A stretch of DNA of 64,000 nt from Nocardia paucivorans NBRC 100373 (lineage in GTDB: Bacteria; Actinomycetota; Actinomycetes; Mycobacteriales; Mycobacteriaceae). Where the stretch lies: NCBI RefSeq assembly GCF_000308675.1, contig NZ_BAGE01000034.1:1-64000 (forward strand), written 5' to 3'. The translations under genes and the position numbers were made by a program. The notes beneath the pieces were generated by a model. It was not told where the DNA came from, made no database searches, and was given only the letters and a program-made list of their open reading frames with translations. Of the stretch, positions 1-10,827 are shown in pieces; position 1 is the stretch's first letter; the number at the start of each line of letters is the position of its first letter.

Positions 1-178
1 GCTCGGTTCGGCCGGCAAGCCGGGTACCGGTAGCTTCCTGCGGGCGGATCCGCCGGAGGAGATCGAGGCCCACTTCGCCAGCGAGCTCGAGGAAGAACAT
101 CGGCAGCTCGCCGTGCTGAAGCGAGTTCAGGAGACGGCCTCGTCCAACGGACACGGGTCCAACGGACACGGCCACTGA
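1..178 (+). CDS. C-terminal end of an unidentified protein (partial)
   Basis: Only the last 58 residues are in the window, reading from base 2 to a TGA at 176-178. The tail is hydrophilic and acidic in the middle (EEIEAHFASELEEEH), then ends in a Ser/Asn/Gly/His-rich stretch made of two exact 15-bp DNA copies (142-156 and 157-171) that encode SNGHG twice. The tail alone does not identify a family, so no function is given. A strong hairpin terminator follows 22 bp later, which supports this being the real end of a plus-strand gene. Confidence 0.7.
   Translation, partial: LGSAGKPGTGSFLRADPPEEIEAHFASELEEEHRQLAVLKRVQETASSNGHGSNGHGH
142..171 (+). repeat. 15-bp exact tandem duplication inside the 3' end of the first gene
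   Basis: Two identical 15-bp copies (gtccaacggacacgg) lie head to tail and keep the reading frame, giving two SNGHG pentapeptides just before the stop. It is one of several short tandem duplications in this window. Confidence 0.85.
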
Positions 179-200
179 CGGCACTCGCACGAACGACGAT

Positions 201-235
201 CAGGCCCCCGGGATACCTCCCGGGGGCCTGTTTCG
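201..235 (+). terminator. Rho-independent terminator after the first gene
   Basis: A perfect 12-bp stem (201-212 with 219-230) of almost pure G/C encloses a 6-nt loop and is followed by TTTCGT. It lies between the plus-strand gene end and the convergent exoribonuclease gene, so it may serve both strands. Confidence 0.85.
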
Positions 236-311
236 TATCGGCCGAGACCGTCGGCGGATGGGCACCGGGTGGGCGAGTCGGGGGAGAATGTTCGAGCGGT
301 CGTCGCGTCGC

Positions 312-809
312 TCAGCCGAGGCCGCGGCGGCGCGCCGCTTCGATCGCCTCGTACTTGGCGAAATTATGGCGGGCATCGGCGAGCGCGTCGTGCGCGTCCT
401 CGGGGACCGGGGGCAGCCCGGGCCGGCCGTGTGCCTCCCAATGCTGACGCAATTCGTTCGTATAGCGGGGAAGCGCACTCGGTAGATCGATCATGGAGCC
501 CCACAGCTGGCACAGCGCCACATGATCGTAGGCCCCCACCCAGGCCCAGAGCTCCGGTCGCACGGTCGGCCGCGGCACCAGGAACTTGTACAGCTCGTCC
601 CGAATCTGCTCCCGGGTGCGCCACAGCGGGGACGAGGGATCCGGCAGTTTCGGCAGCACGTGTTTACGCACCCACGGTCCGGCCCGCTCGGGGTCGAACT
701 CGGAGGAGACCGCGTAGTATTCGCGGCCGTCCTCACACACCACACCGATCGAGATCAGGTCGATGACCCGACCGTCTTCGATGAATTCGGAATCGTAGAA
801 ATACTTCAA
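312..809 (-). CDS. 3'-5' exoribonuclease, Rv2179c type (RNase T / DEDDh fold)
   Basis: This 165-residue protein closely resembles what is known of M. tuberculosis Rv2179c, a 3'-5' exoribonuclease. The N-terminus reads KYFYDSEFIEDG, supplying the D-x-E metal ligands of DEDD exonucleases. A mid-protein WAWVGAYDHVALCQLWG block and a C-terminal HDALADARHNF block supply the later Asp and His ligands. The chosen start is a TTG (809-807) because the homologous N-terminus begins there and GGAG lies 8 nt upstream. The frame stays open far upstream, but that part is antisense to aroG. The gene is divergent from aroG. Confidence 0.88.
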   Translation of the reverse strand: MKYFYDSEFIEDGRVIDLISIGVVCEDGREYYAVSSEFDPERAGPWVRKHVLPKLPDPSSPLWRTREQIRDELYKFLVPRPTVRPELWAWVGAYDHVALCQLWGSMIDLPSALPRYTNELRQHWEAHGRPGLPPVPEDAHDALADARHNFAKYEAIEAARRRGLG

Positions 810-824
810 GTAGCGATCTCCTAG

Positions 825-2417
<1,593 letters not shown>

Positions 2418-2424
2418 TTCGACC

Positions 2425-2463
2425 ACCCGGCGGTCTCGCTCTCGGAATGCGGGACCGCCGGGT
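2425..2463. terminator. Terminator shared by convergent aroG and pknL
   Basis: ACCCGGCGGTC at 2425-2435 pairs with GACCGCCGGGT at 2453-2463. The stem extends through a U.G pair and CGC/GCG to about 15 bp with a 9-nt loop. It lies 32 bp past the aroG stop and just beyond the pknL stop, so it can end both transcripts. Confidence 0.75.
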
Positions 2464-2470
2464 CATCGGG

Positions 2471-4456
2471 TCAGGGGATGGCGACGATGGTGACAGTGCC
2501 GCCCTTCTCCACATTGGCATTGGCGGCCGGGGTCTGGGAGACCACGACCGACGAATTCAGCGGGGCGAGCTGGCGGACCTGAACCTGGAGGCCGAGACCT
2601 TCCAGGGTGGCGCGCGCATCGGCGACCGTGCGGCCCAGCACCTCGGGCATCGTGACAGCGTCACTGATCAGAAGCGTGACGGCGGAGCCGGGGGACACGG
2701 TGGTGCCGGTGGTCGGATCGGTGCCGACGACCCGACCCACCTCGACCCGCTGGTCGTACTGAGGACGGGTGCCGGACACGGTGAGACCGAGGTCCCGGAG
2801 TACGGCCGTGGCCTCTTCCGGGGTCTTGGCACGCAGATTCGGCAGTGGCACCGGTTTGGAGCCGCTACTGGTGAACACCTGCACATGCGCCCCCATGGGC
2901 AGTACGGTGCCGGGGCCGGGCTCGAGCCGGGCCAGCGTGCCCTCCGGGGCGGCGCTGGCGACCTCGCCCGCTTTCACCGGCTGCAGGCCCTGATCGCGTA
3001 GTAGCTGCTCGACCGTGTCCATATCGGTGCCGGGGGCGGCATCGGGGACCCGAGGTTTACCGCTGGAGAGCAGGATTGCAACGGTCGATCCCTTGGTGAC
3101 CTTGGCCCCCGCGCCGGGATCACTGCCCACGACATTGCCGATCGGGATGGTGTCGGATGCCTTCTGTCGGGTCGTGGTCTCGAATCCCGCCGCCTGGAGC
3201 GCGGCTGTGGCCTTGTCGACGTCCAGTCCCGCGATCGGTGGAACCGACGCGAACCTGCCCATCCCGAGCCACCAGCCGCCGATACCGACGAACAGGGTGA
3301 GCACGGCGATGATCGCCACCCACACCATGGCGGTGCGGCGGGATCGGGCGCGCTCCTCGGCATAGGACGGGACCGGATGAGATCCGGGCGTACGCGGTGA
3401 CGTCGCCTGGTAGACGGTGGTCTGTTGTTCCGGGTGGCTGCGGACCATGGTGTCCACCCGGGTGGGTTGCGGTCCCGGTACCGGACCGGGTTGCGGCGCG
3501 GGGACCGGGGGCGCAGGTCGCGATGGCGGGGGAGTGTCGGGGGTGACCACCGGGAAGCGCGCGCTGATATGTGCGGCCGAATCCTTGGGCGCGGGCACCC
3601 GATAGTCGGGCAGATCCAGGGCGGCGGCGATGGCCCGCAGTTCGGCGGCCATGGCGCTCGCGTCGGGGAAACGATGTCCCGGTTCCCGGGCGGTGGCCCG
3701 AGCGACCAGTCGATCGAATTCGGGCGGAACCCCGGCAATGGCCGAGCTCGGGCTCGGAACGTCGTTCTCCACCCGCTGGTAGGCCACCGACAACGAGTTG
3801 TCGCCGGTGAAAGGCACCTCACCGGTGAGCAGTTCGTAGATCAGGATCCCGAACGCGTACACATCGCTGCGCGCGTCGGCGGTGCCGGAGACCACCTGCT
3901 CGGGCGACAGATAGGCGGCAGTGCCCAGGATGACGCTGGCCGAGGTGGTCTTGGCCGCCGCCACCGCCCGCACCAGGCCGAAATCGGCGATCTTCACCTC
4001 GCCCTCGTCGGAGATGAGCACGTTCTCCGGTTTGACATCGCGATGGACCAGCCCGGCCTTGTGCGCCACGCCGATCGCCTCCAGAACCGGTTCGGCCACC
4101 GCGCGCACGGCATGCGGTGGCATCGGCCCGCGTTCGCGCAGCAGCTCCCGGAGCGTGCCTCCTTGCACCAGTTCCATGATCAGGAACGGATGCTCACCGT
4201 CCACGCCCTGGTCGTACACTTCCACCAGCGCCGGATGCTTGAGCTTGGCGACGGCTCGGGCCTCGAACTCGAAACGGGTCAGAAACTGCGGGTCACCGGC
4301 GAATTTGGGGTCCATCACCTTGATCGCCACCGGACGATCCAGGCGGGTGTCCTCCCCTCGGAACACCATCGACATCCCACCCCGGGCGATCGGCGCATCG
4401 ATGCGATAGCGCCCTTCCAGCATCTCGCCGACCAAATGATGTCTTCCGGCTGTCAC
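2471..4456 (-). CDS. pknL: Serine/threonine protein kinase PknL with extracellular PASTA repeats
   Basis: A 661-residue membrane kinase. The cytoplasmic kinase domain (about 12-285) shows ARGGMSMVF as the glycine loop, Lys46 in VAIK, catalytic HRD at 138-140, DFG at 158-160, and GTAAYLSPEQ after the activation loop. A proline-rich linker (300-370) leads to one membrane helix (about 376-398), then about four PASTA repeats to the C-terminus. PASTA domains are known to bind muropeptides or lipid II. The M. tuberculosis PknL lacks them, so this is the fuller architecture. GTG 4456 follows GGAGAGG at short spacing; an ATG ten codons in is an alternative. The next gene is divergent and resembles the known PknL substrate Rv2175c. 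Confidence 0.93.
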   Translation of the reverse strand: MTAGRHHLVGEMLEGRYRIDAPIARGGMSMVFRGEDTRLDRPVAIKVMDPKFAGDPQFLTRFEFEARAVAKLKHPALVEVYDQGVDGEHPFLIMELVQGGTLRELLRERGPMPPHAVRAVAEPVLEAIGVAHKAGLVHRDVKPENVLISDEGEVKIADFGLVRAVAAAKTTSASVILGTAAYLSPEQVVSGTADARSDVYAFGILIYELLTGEVPFTGDNSLSVAYQRVENDVPSPSSAIAGVPPEFDRLVARATAREPGHRFPDASAMAAELRAIAAALDLPDYRVPAPKDSAAHISARFPVVTPDTPPPSRPAPPVPAPQPGPVPGPQPTRVDTMVRSHPEQQTTVYQATSPRTPGSHPVPSYAEERARSRRTAMVWVAIIAVLTLFVGIGGWWLGMGRFASVPPIAGLDVDKATAALQAAGFETTTRQKASDTIPIGNVVGSDPGAGAKVTKGSTVAILLSSGKPRVPDAAPGTDMDTVEQLLRDQGLQPVKAGEVASAAPEGTLARLEPGPGTVLPMGAHVQVFTSSGSKPVPLPNLRAKTPEEATAVLRDLGLTVSGTRPQYDQRVEVGRVVGTDPTTGTTVSPGSAVTLLISDAVTMPEVLGRTVADARATLEGLGLQVQVRQLAPLNSSVVVSQTPAANANVEKGGTVTIVAIP

Positions 4457-4571
4457 AAACCTCTCCACCCTCGGTACGTGCCAGGCACGTCTGGGCCGCG
4501 CTCTGCGGCTCCCACGATCGTAATCGGCGGTTCGAGTCCGGGTGTCGCACCACAGTCTTGCGGACAACGTT

Positions 4572-4577
4572 TACCGT
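4572..4577 (+). promoter_or_regulatory. Leaderless-type -10 box for the Rv2175c-like gene
   Basis: TACCGT is followed by 7 nt and the GTG start, without a ribosome-binding site. It fits the TANNNT-N6-8-start pattern seen at several genes in this window. Confidence 0.45.
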
Positions 4578-4584
4578 TATCGCC

Positions 4585-4953
4585 GTGAGTGCCTTTCCTT
4601 GCAGTTCCGATGTCCTGCCCCCCTCGGTCACCCTGCTGACGCTCCCCGAGGTCGCGGAGCGGCTCGGAATCGTGGTCACCCGAGTTCATCAGATGCTGCG
4701 CGACCACCAGTTGTTGGCGGTTCGCCGTAACGGGGTGGTGGGCGTCCCGGAAATCTTCTTCGACGACACCGGCGCGGTGGTGAAACCGCTGCCCGGACTG
4801 ATCACCGTGATGCGTGACGCCAAATACACCGACGAAGAGATCCTCGAATGGATCTTCACCGAGGACGAGACACTGCCCGGCAAACCGGTGGAGGCCCTAC
4901 ACGGTCCGCTGGCCCGGGAAGTGCTGCGCCGCGCCGCCGCGGAACCCTTCTGA
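4585..4953 (+). CDS. Rv2175c-type DNA-binding regulatory protein
   Basis: A 122-residue protein with an N-terminal helix-turn-helix (LTLPEVAERLGIVVTRVHQMLRDHQLLAVRR) and a conserved C-terminal half (IFFDDTGAVVKPLPGLITVMRD, then EILEWIFTEDETLPGKPVEALHG). It matches what is known of M. tuberculosis Rv2175c, a DNA-binding protein phosphorylated by PknL. The divergent pknL neighbour supports that pairing. The Rv2175c N-terminal extension is shorter here. GTG 4585 is chosen for its upstream -10 box; a TTG at 4558 would add nine residues. The regulated genes cannot be read from sequence. Confidence 0.82.
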   Translation: MSAFPCSSDVLPPSVTLLTLPEVAERLGIVVTRVHQMLRDHQLLAVRRNGVVGVPEIFFDDTGAVVKPLPGLITVMRDAKYTDEEILEWIFTEDETLPGKPVEALHGPLAREVLRRAAAEPF

Positions 4954-4972
4954 CCGTGCACCGGACGCGCCG

Positions 4973-5992
4973 TCACCGACCCGCGGCGACCGCGGTGGCG
5001 ACCATCCACAGTCGCCGCCGGGTGGGGACGACGGCGCGTCCGGAGAAAACGGCGTAATCGTCCGATTCGATCCGATCGAGAATCCCCGAATACAGGGCGC
5101 GGGCCGCGCGGATCGCCGGGCGGGCCCGCGGCGCGAGCATGGCCACGCCCGGGTCGGCGCTGCGGTATCGGGCGCGGGTCACCGCGATGAAATACGCCAG
5201 GGCCCGCCGCACCCGCCGATCGGTCCGGCCGGTGGCCCGGCAGTGGGCGAGCAGGTCGACGTCCACCCCGAAGGCGGCCAGATCCTCGCCCGGTAGGTAG
5301 ATGCGGTCCCGATCCAGGTCTTCGCCGATATCGCGGAGGAAATTGGTGAGCTGGAAGGCGTCGCCCAGCGCGGCGGCCGCCGGTTCGGCCTCCGCGGTCG
5401 GGACGACGGTGCCGAGTACCGGCAACAGCTGCAACCCGATGACGGCGGCCGAACCGCGCATGTATTCGGCGAGTTCGGTCAAGGTGGCATAGCGGTTGCG
5501 GAACAGGGGTGAGCCGGGAACGTCCATTCGCATGGAGTCGAGGAACACCTCGAAATGGCGTCGATCGATCCCGTACCGGCGGACGGTGTCGACGAGTGCG
5601 GGCAGGATCGGGGTGAGCGGATCGTTCGTCCGGCTCGCCGCGGGGGCGCCGTGTGCCAGGGCCAGTCGTAGCCGCCGTTGGGTGTCGTCCAGGGCCGCCG
5701 GTGCGGGGACGCCGGCGGTAGCGCCCGGGACACCCGGCGCCGTGGCCGTCCGGACGGGCCGGTCGACGATATCGTCGACCACCCTGGCGAAGGCGTACAG
5801 GGCGTGGACGGCGGGGCGGCATTCGGCCGGGAGCAGACGGGTCGCCAGATAGTAGGAGCGGCCGTGGGCGGCGGCGATGCGACGGCAGTGGCGATAGGAG
5901 CGGGCCGGCTCCGCCGGGTCGAGGTCGACGCTCGGCGCGGGGTCGTCGCCCCCGGTCGTGATCTCCCCCTCGGCGACGGAGGACCGGGTCAT
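4973..5992 (-). CDS. crtB: Phytoene synthase (squalene/phytoene synthase family)
   Basis: It joins two geranylgeranyl diphosphates head to head to make phytoene, the first committed C40 carotenoid step. The 339-residue protein has both Asp-rich Mg-diphosphate motifs, DDIVD at 73-77 and DIGED at 221-225 (within [21 protein letters not shown]), plus ARSYRHC near the N-terminus. The ATG overlaps the mptA stop by 4 nt (ATGA), so the two are translationally coupled. With the upstream GGPP synthase and CrtI it forms a complete route from IPP units to desaturated carotene. Confidence 0.93.
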   Translation of the reverse strand: MTRSSVAEGEITTGGDDPAPSVDLDPAEPARSYRHCRRIAAAHGRSYYLATRLLPAECRPAVHALYAFARVVDDIVDRPVRTATAPGVPGATAGVPAPAALDDTQRRLRLALAHGAPAASRTNDPLTPILPALVDTVRRYGIDRRHFEVFLDSMRMDVPGSPLFRNRYATLTELAEYMRGSAAVIGLQLLPVLGTVVPTAEAEPAAAALGDAFQLTNFLRDIGEDLDRDRIYLPGEDLAAFGVDVDLLAHCRATGRTDRRVRRALAYFIAVTRARYRSADPGVAMLAPRARPAIRAARALYSGILDRIESDDYAVFSGRAVVPTRRRLWMVATAVAAGR

Positions 5993-7659
5993 GCGCGGCC
6001 GGTGACGACTGGGGTGTCGATCACCGATGGTGTGCTGCGCAGCCGGAGCGGGTCGACGGTGCGCAGCGAGACCGCCGCCACCACGGACGCGAAGGTGGCC
6101 GCCGCGACATGCCAGAAGTTGTACAGCCCGATGGAGCCGTCCGGGTTGAACACCAGCATCAGCCAGGTGCACACGCCCACCAGCCACATGAGCGTCCCGG
6201 TGGACAGCGCGAAGCCGGCGGCCAGCGCCAGTGGCCACGAGTAGTACCAGGGCAGGGCCGCGGGCGACAGGATGACGATCGCGACGAAGGCGATGAGGAT
6301 GCCGAACACCGCGTCGCGTTCACTGTGCTTGAACCGCCACCAGGTCCACACCAACAGGCCCAGCAGGGTGAGCATGCACAGCAGGCGGGTCACCTCGAGC
6401 ACCGGGTCGAGGGTGAAGGGGGTGATCCAGGTCGTCATATGGGCCAACACCGTTGGCAGCGACAACCAGTTGATGATCTTCTTCGAGCCCGACAGCGCGG
6501 TCAACCAGCCGATCCCGACACCCGCGATGGCCGAGGCCGCCGCGAACACCACCGCGAAGACGGTGAGTCCCAGACCGGCGATCTTGGCGAACATCATCGC
6601 CGGATGCGGTAGCGCCTCCCGGTCGTCGCCGTCGGTTCCGTTGCGCTGTGCGCTCTCGGCCCGCCGGTCGCGTTCGTGCAACATCCAGATCCACACCAGG
6701 AACGGCAGCGCGACCCCCGCGGTCGCCTTGATCGCGACACCGATCGCGACCACCACGATGCCCGCCACATGATGGCGTTCCAATACCAGTGCGATACCGG
6801 CGCACATCAGGCCGACCATCAGCATCTCGTTGTGGACGCCGCCGATCAGGTGGATCAACACCAGCGGGTTGAGGACCGCCAGCCACAGCGCGACGGTCGG
6901 TTTGCCGCCGAGGTGTTTGGTGAGATACGGCACCGCCCACATCATCAGCGCCAGACCGGGCAGCATCACCAACCGCAGCGCGATGGTGCCCGCCACCACA
7001 TTGTCGCCGGTGACGGTGGTGATGGCTCGCCCGAGCAGCAGGAACACCGGGCCGTAGGGGGCGGTGGTGGTGGTCCAGACGGTGCTGACGTTGTCCAGCA
7101 GCACACCCGGATTGGCGACCGGACCCACCTGGTACGGGTCGAAGCCGTCCCGCAGCAGGGCGCCCTGCGCCAGATAGGAGTAGGCGTCGCGGCTGAACAT
7201 CGGCACCGCGACCAGCAGGGGGGCGATCCAGATCCCGACGATGGCGCGCAGCTCGTTCAACCGGACCCCGCCGTGGCCGAGGGTGGCCCGGCCCAACCGC
7301 ACCCACGCGGTGACCATCATGAGCACACCCGCCCAGACGCAGATCGTCGACAGGGCATAGCCGTGCCCGAAGCGCAGCCAGGACAGGTGCATCGCTTCCA
7401 GCAGCGGATCGCGTTTGCGGACCCCACCGGCGCCGAACCCGCCGAAGGTGATCAGGATCGCGCCGAAGAACCCGAGTAGCGCCGCCTTGCCCTCCGGGCT
7501 GCGGAGAAAGATCGCGCAGAACCTCAGCCACGCCAACAGACCTTGACCGGATTCGGGTCCCCGACCGGTGTCCGCGGTGGCGCGACCGGTCTCGGGGGTG
7601 TGAACGGATGCGGTACGGGCGGACGTGGTGGCTGTGGCGCTCATATCGGGGGGTGGCAT
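5989..7659 (-). CDS. mptA: Alpha-(1->6) mannopyranosyltransferase MptA (GT-C, multi-spanning)
   Basis: MptA extends the alpha-1,6-mannan core of lipomannan and lipoarabinomannan on the outer face of the membrane, using polyprenyl-phosphomannose. The protein is about 556 residues with a Ser/Thr-rich N-terminus and many hydrophobic helices. The first extracytoplasmic loop holds the GT-C acidic segment [23 protein letters not shown], followed by APYGPVFL and [11 protein letters not shown], as in the Rv2174 family. The start is uncertain: ATG 7659 follows a G-rich SD-like run, while ATG 7644 and TTG 7698 are alternatives. It sits between crtI and crtB, an order that mirrors idsA2-mptA in M. tuberculosis with carotenoid genes inserted. 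Confidence 0.88.
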   Translation of the reverse strand: MPPPDMSATATTSARTASVHTPETGRATADTGRGPESGQGLLAWLRFCAIFLRSPEGKAALLGFFGAILITFGGFGAGGVRKRDPLLEAMHLSWLRFGHGYALSTICVWAGVLMMVTAWVRLGRATLGHGGVRLNELRAIVGIWIAPLLVAVPMFSRDAYSYLAQGALLRDGFDPYQVGPVANPGVLLDNVSTVWTTTTAPYGPVFLLLGRAITTVTGDNVVAGTIALRLVMLPGLALMMWAVPYLTKHLGGKPTVALWLAVLNPLVLIHLIGGVHNEMLMVGLMCAGIALVLERHHVAGIVVVAIGVAIKATAGVALPFLVWIWMLHERDRRAESAQRNGTDGDDREALPHPAMMFAKIAGLGLTVFAVVFAAASAIAGVGIGWLTALSGSKKIINWLSLPTVLAHMTTWITPFTLDPVLEVTRLLCMLTLLGLLVWTWWRFKHSERDAVFGILIAFVAIVILSPAALPWYYSWPLALAAGFALSTGTLMWLVGVCTWLMLVFNPDGSIGLYNFWHVAAATFASVVAAVSLRTVDPLRLRSTPSVIDTPVVTGRA

Positions 7660-7720
7660 CTGGTGTCGGTCCCCCCGGGATTCTGTCGGCGGTCGCAACC
7701 GCGGGCGAATAGGTCGGCGC

Positions 7721-9325
7721 TTAGTCTACGGGGTCGGCGCCAGAGGCCACTCGGATGGTGCGACGCCGGCCGGTGCGATTTTTCCCCACAATGCGCTGGG
7801 CCGCGAGTTTTCCGGACAGCAGTACCGTGGGTACGCCGACCCCCGGGGTGGTGCCGCACCCGGCGAGGACCACGTTCTCGCTGGTCCACGGGAAGTTGTT
7901 CGTCCGGAACGGGCCGGTCTGACGGAAGACGTGCGCCGCCGAGAAGGGGGTGCCGGCGAGCATACCGCGCTGTTGCCAGGTCCGCGGGGTGTCGAAATGG
8001 TCCACCGTGAACGCGGTCCCGATATCGCGGTAGCCGCGACGCTCCAGCACCTCGAGCAGCTCGCGCAGATACGCCGGACCGAGCCGATCCCAGTCCAGTG
8101 GTGCCGAATCCAGATTGGGGCACGGTGCCAACAGCGAGAACGGTTCGTGCCGACCGTCGGGGCGGGTGATGTAGAGGCCGGGGTCGCTCAGCGCGGGACG
8201 GGTCAACAGCAGCGACGGGTCGCTCATCGGCCGCCCACCGCGGCGCGGGGTGATCTCGGCGAAGGTGGTGTCCCAGGCGGCGCCGAACTCGATCCCGTGA
8301 TGCGCCTGCACCGGCCAGGTTTCGGTGACCGACACCGGTACGGTGCCATGTGCCACCACCGCCGACGGGGCCGCGCGCAGCGGTCGCCGGCGGCGTAGGC
8401 CGAACCGGTCGAGCGACCCCAGATCCGCGGTGAGCACCACCGCCTCACAGGGTAGTTTCCGTCCGTCGGCCAACAGGACGCTACGCGCGCGGCCGCGCCC
8501 CCACCCCAGCGGCCGGGTCGACGGACCGTAGTCGATGGCGGTGACCTCCGCCCCCAATTCCAGGCGTCCCCCCGCGTCGGTGAACGCCTGCGCCATGGCC
8601 TCGGCTATCGCGCGCATACCGCCGCGAGGGAAGTAGACGCCCAGGGCGGTGTCCATGTACGGGATCGCACCGTAGACCGCGAGCGCCTCGGCGGGCGCCA
8701 TACCGGCGTACAGCGCCTGAAAGGTGAACAGGCGGGCCAATCGCGGATCGCGCAGGAATCGCCGCACCCGTGGGCCGAGCCTGCCGAAACCGCCGAGTCG
8801 CACGAGTTCGCGCAAGGCGGCCCGCTGCTGCGGGGACCGCACCAGATCCAGGGGGGAGTCGAAGTTGGCGTCCATGAATTCGCCGAACTCGGCCCGGTAG
8901 ATGCGGCCCAGCCAGTCACGCAGCCGGCGGTAGCGTTTGGCCTCCTCCGCTCCGTAGACGCGGGCCACCTCCGCGCTCATCAGATCCACATCGGTGAAAA
9001 CCCGGATATCGGATCCGTCGGCGAACCGCGCGTGATACGCCGGGGCCAGCTGCCGGATGCGCAGCGGCGGCACCAGCGAGGCGCGGTCGGCGCCCACCGC
9101 GGCCAGTGCGTCATCGATCAGTGCGGGCAGGGTGAGCACCGTGGCCCCGGAATCGATCTCGTAGTCGGCGAACCGATATCTGCCGACCCGCCCACCGACG
9201 TGATCCTCGCGCTCCAACACGGTCACCATACGTCCGGCCCCGGTCAGGTACAGCGCCGCCGACAATCCCGCCAGTCCGCCGCCGATCACCACGACATGAT
9301 CGGTGGGTCCGCTCACGGTGCGCAT
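7721..9325 (-). CDS. crtI: Phytoene desaturase (CrtI family FAD oxidoreductase)
   Basis: A 534-residue flavoprotein that introduces double bonds into phytoene. The N-terminal dinucleotide fold reads VVVIGGGLAGLSAALYLTGAG followed by VLEREDHVGGRVG. The C-terminal bacterial phytoene dehydrogenase signature is present as NVVLAGCGTTPGVGVPTVLLSG, with TWQQRGMLAGTPFSAAHVFRQTGPFR before it. ATG 9325 is chosen: AGGAG lies 6 nt upstream, and the longer frame upstream has no family character. The number of desaturation steps cannot be told from sequence. The neighbouring crtB and GGPP synthase supply its substrate. Confidence 0.92.
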   Translation of the reverse strand: MRTVSGPTDHVVVIGGGLAGLSAALYLTGAGRMVTVLEREDHVGGRVGRYRFADYEIDSGATVLTLPALIDDALAAVGADRASLVPPLRIRQLAPAYHARFADGSDIRVFTDVDLMSAEVARVYGAEEAKRYRRLRDWLGRIYRAEFGEFMDANFDSPLDLVRSPQQRAALRELVRLGGFGRLGPRVRRFLRDPRLARLFTFQALYAGMAPAEALAVYGAIPYMDTALGVYFPRGGMRAIAEAMAQAFTDAGGRLELGAEVTAIDYGPSTRPLGWGRGRARSVLLADGRKLPCEAVVLTADLGSLDRFGLRRRRPLRAAPSAVVAHGTVPVSVTETWPVQAHHGIEFGAAWDTTFAEITPRRGGRPMSDPSLLLTRPALSDPGLYITRPDGRHEPFSLLAPCPNLDSAPLDWDRLGPAYLRELLEVLERRGYRDIGTAFTVDHFDTPRTWQQRGMLAGTPFSAAHVFRQTGPFRTNNFPWTSENVVLAGCGTTPGVGVPTVLLSGKLAAQRIVGKNRTGRRRTIRVASGADPVD

Positions 9326-9438
9326 AGAGAACTCCTGATCCGGTCGGTGGGAGGGGCGTGGTAGCGGTGGATCGGTCGACGGTGGAGCGCCGGATCGGCC
9401 GGCCGGTGGTGCCCGTCTCGGTGCTTTCGCCCTTGTTT

Positions 9439-9444
9439 CGTATA
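9439..9444 (-). promoter_or_regulatory. Possible -10 box upstream of crtI
   Basis: On the minus strand TATACG occurs in the 160-bp gap between the GGPP synthase stop and the crtI start. No clear -35 partner is visible, so the crt genes may instead be read through from the GGPP synthase gene. Confidence 0.25.
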
Positions 9445-9485
9445 CCAGTGTCCGGGGTCTGATCCGGTCCCGGGGCGGTCGATCC

Positions 9486-10736
9486 TCAGACGCTGCGCCG
9501 GGTGGCCGCCAAGGCCATGGCGCGGAGCCGTTCCTTGGCCTCCGGGGTCGCCGAGCTCTCCGCGAGCGCGGCCAGGGCGCGTTCGGTGAGTTCGGTGATG
9601 CGGGCCTCCACCGCATCGACGGCGCCGAGCTCCACGAACAGCGCGCGCAGCCGGTCGACCTGGTCGGGGCTCAGATCGGTGCCGATTTCGGCCCGGATAC
9701 GGGCGGCGGTGTTCGGGTCGTCGCGTTCGGCCCGGCGCAGCGCCTCGGCCAGGAGAACGGTGCGTTTGCCCTCGCGTAGATCGTCCCCGGACGGTTTCCC
9801 GGTGACCGCGGGGTCGCCGAAGACGCCGAGAAGATCATCGCGGAGTTGGAAGGCGATACCGATATCGGTGCCGTAGGCGCGGTAGGCGGCGATCAGTTCC
9901 GGTCCGGCATCGGCGAGGGCGGCGCCCAGATGCAAGGGGCGTTCCACGGTATAGGCGGCGGTTTTGTACCGGTTGATGCGCAGTGCGGCCGCCACGGATT
10001 CGTCGCCGCCGGCCTCGCCGTGGATATCGAGCAGCTGCCCGCCGAGCACCTCGGTGCGCATCAGCGCCCACACCGGTGCGAACCGGGCGAGCGCGGCGCT
10101 GTCCAGTCCGGAGGCCTGCACCATATCGTCGGCCCAGGCCAGTGCGAGGTCGCCGAGCAGAATGGCCACCGATTCACCGAAATGGGCGGAATCGCCGGCC
10201 CAGCCGCGGTCGCGGTGGTGCTGTTCGAACTCGACGTGCACGGTGGGGTGGCGCCGACGGGTGCGCGAGGAGTCGATGATGTCGTCGTGGATGAGCGCGC
10301 ACGCCTGGATCAGCTCGAGGGCGGCGCAGGTGGTGAGCACGGCGTCGGCGTCGCCGCCGTGCGGGTCGCCGCCCGCGCCGAGCCAGCCCGTCCAGGCGAA
10401 ACCGGGACGGGTGCGTTTACCGCCGCGCAGCACGAACGACTCGAGTGCCGCGGCGGCGTCGACGAAGACGGGTCCGAGCGCGCCCACGCTTTCCCGGCGG
10501 GTGGTGAAGAAGGCGGTCAACGCCTGTTCCACGGCGGCGGCGAAGGCCGGCGTCCCCGGCGCGGCCGAGGTGGGGCCGGGCCTGGTCGGGGTACCTGGTC
10601 CGACGGACAGGATGACCTCCCGGATCGTTGTGGTGGTGGGAAGCGGCGATATGCCGCCGCCGATGACGCGGCCATGGGTATCGGGAGCCGATACGGCGGA
10701 CCGTGTTCGGCAAGAATACGCGTCGCCCGGTCGCAT
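9486..10736 (-). CDS. idsA2: Polyprenyl diphosphate synthase, probably geranylgeranyl diphosphate synthase
   Basis: A trans-isoprenyl diphosphate synthase that condenses IPP onto allylic diphosphates. The first Asp-rich motif is DDIID at 151-155 (ALIHDDIIDSSRTRRRHPT); the second reads DDLLG at 300-304 (FQLRDDLLGVFGDPAVTGKPSGDD), the same variant as in the mycobacterial IdsA2 I recall. GGKRTRP at about 105-111 supplies diphosphate-binding basic residues. Lying directly upstream of crtI and crtB, it probably serves as the crtE of this pathway. The ATG at 10736 lacks a clear SD and the first 60 residues are low complexity, so a later start is possible. Confidence 0.88.
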   Translation of the reverse strand: MRPGDAYSCRTRSAVSAPDTHGRVIGGGISPLPTTTTIREVILSVGPGTPTRPGPTSAAPGTPAFAAAVEQALTAFFTTRRESVGALGPVFVDAAAALESFVLRGGKRTRPGFAWTGWLGAGGDPHGGDADAVLTTCAALELIQACALIHDDIIDSSRTRRRHPTVHVEFEQHHRDRGWAGDSAHFGESVAILLGDLALAWADDMVQASGLDSAALARFAPVWALMRTEVLGGQLLDIHGEAGGDESVAAALRINRYKTAAYTVERPLHLGAALADAGPELIAAYRAYGTDIGIAFQLRDDLLGVFGDPAVTGKPSGDDLREGKRTVLLAEALRRAERDDPNTAARIRAEIGTDLSPDQVDRLRALFVELGAVDAVEARITELTERALAALAESSATPEAKERLRAMALAATRRSV

Positions 10737-10815
10737 CGCCGTGCAGCGGGTGTGTCGCCGGTCGCGCGATGGCGCATTCGACGACGTAGGGGACCTGCCG
10801 CCGGTTGTGTCCCCT

Positions 10816-10821
10816 TAGACT
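10816..10821 (+). promoter_or_regulatory. Leaderless-type -10 box for metF
   Basis: TAGACT ends 6 nt before the metF GTG and no Shine-Dalgarno sequence lies between. The mRNA is predicted to start at the GTG, which also leaves no room for a leader riboswitch. Confidence 0.6.
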
Positions 10822-10827
10822 GAGCGC

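Noticed and set aside
10737..10827. SAM riboswitch before metF
   Set aside because: The -10 box stands 6 nt from the start codon, so there is no leader to fold.
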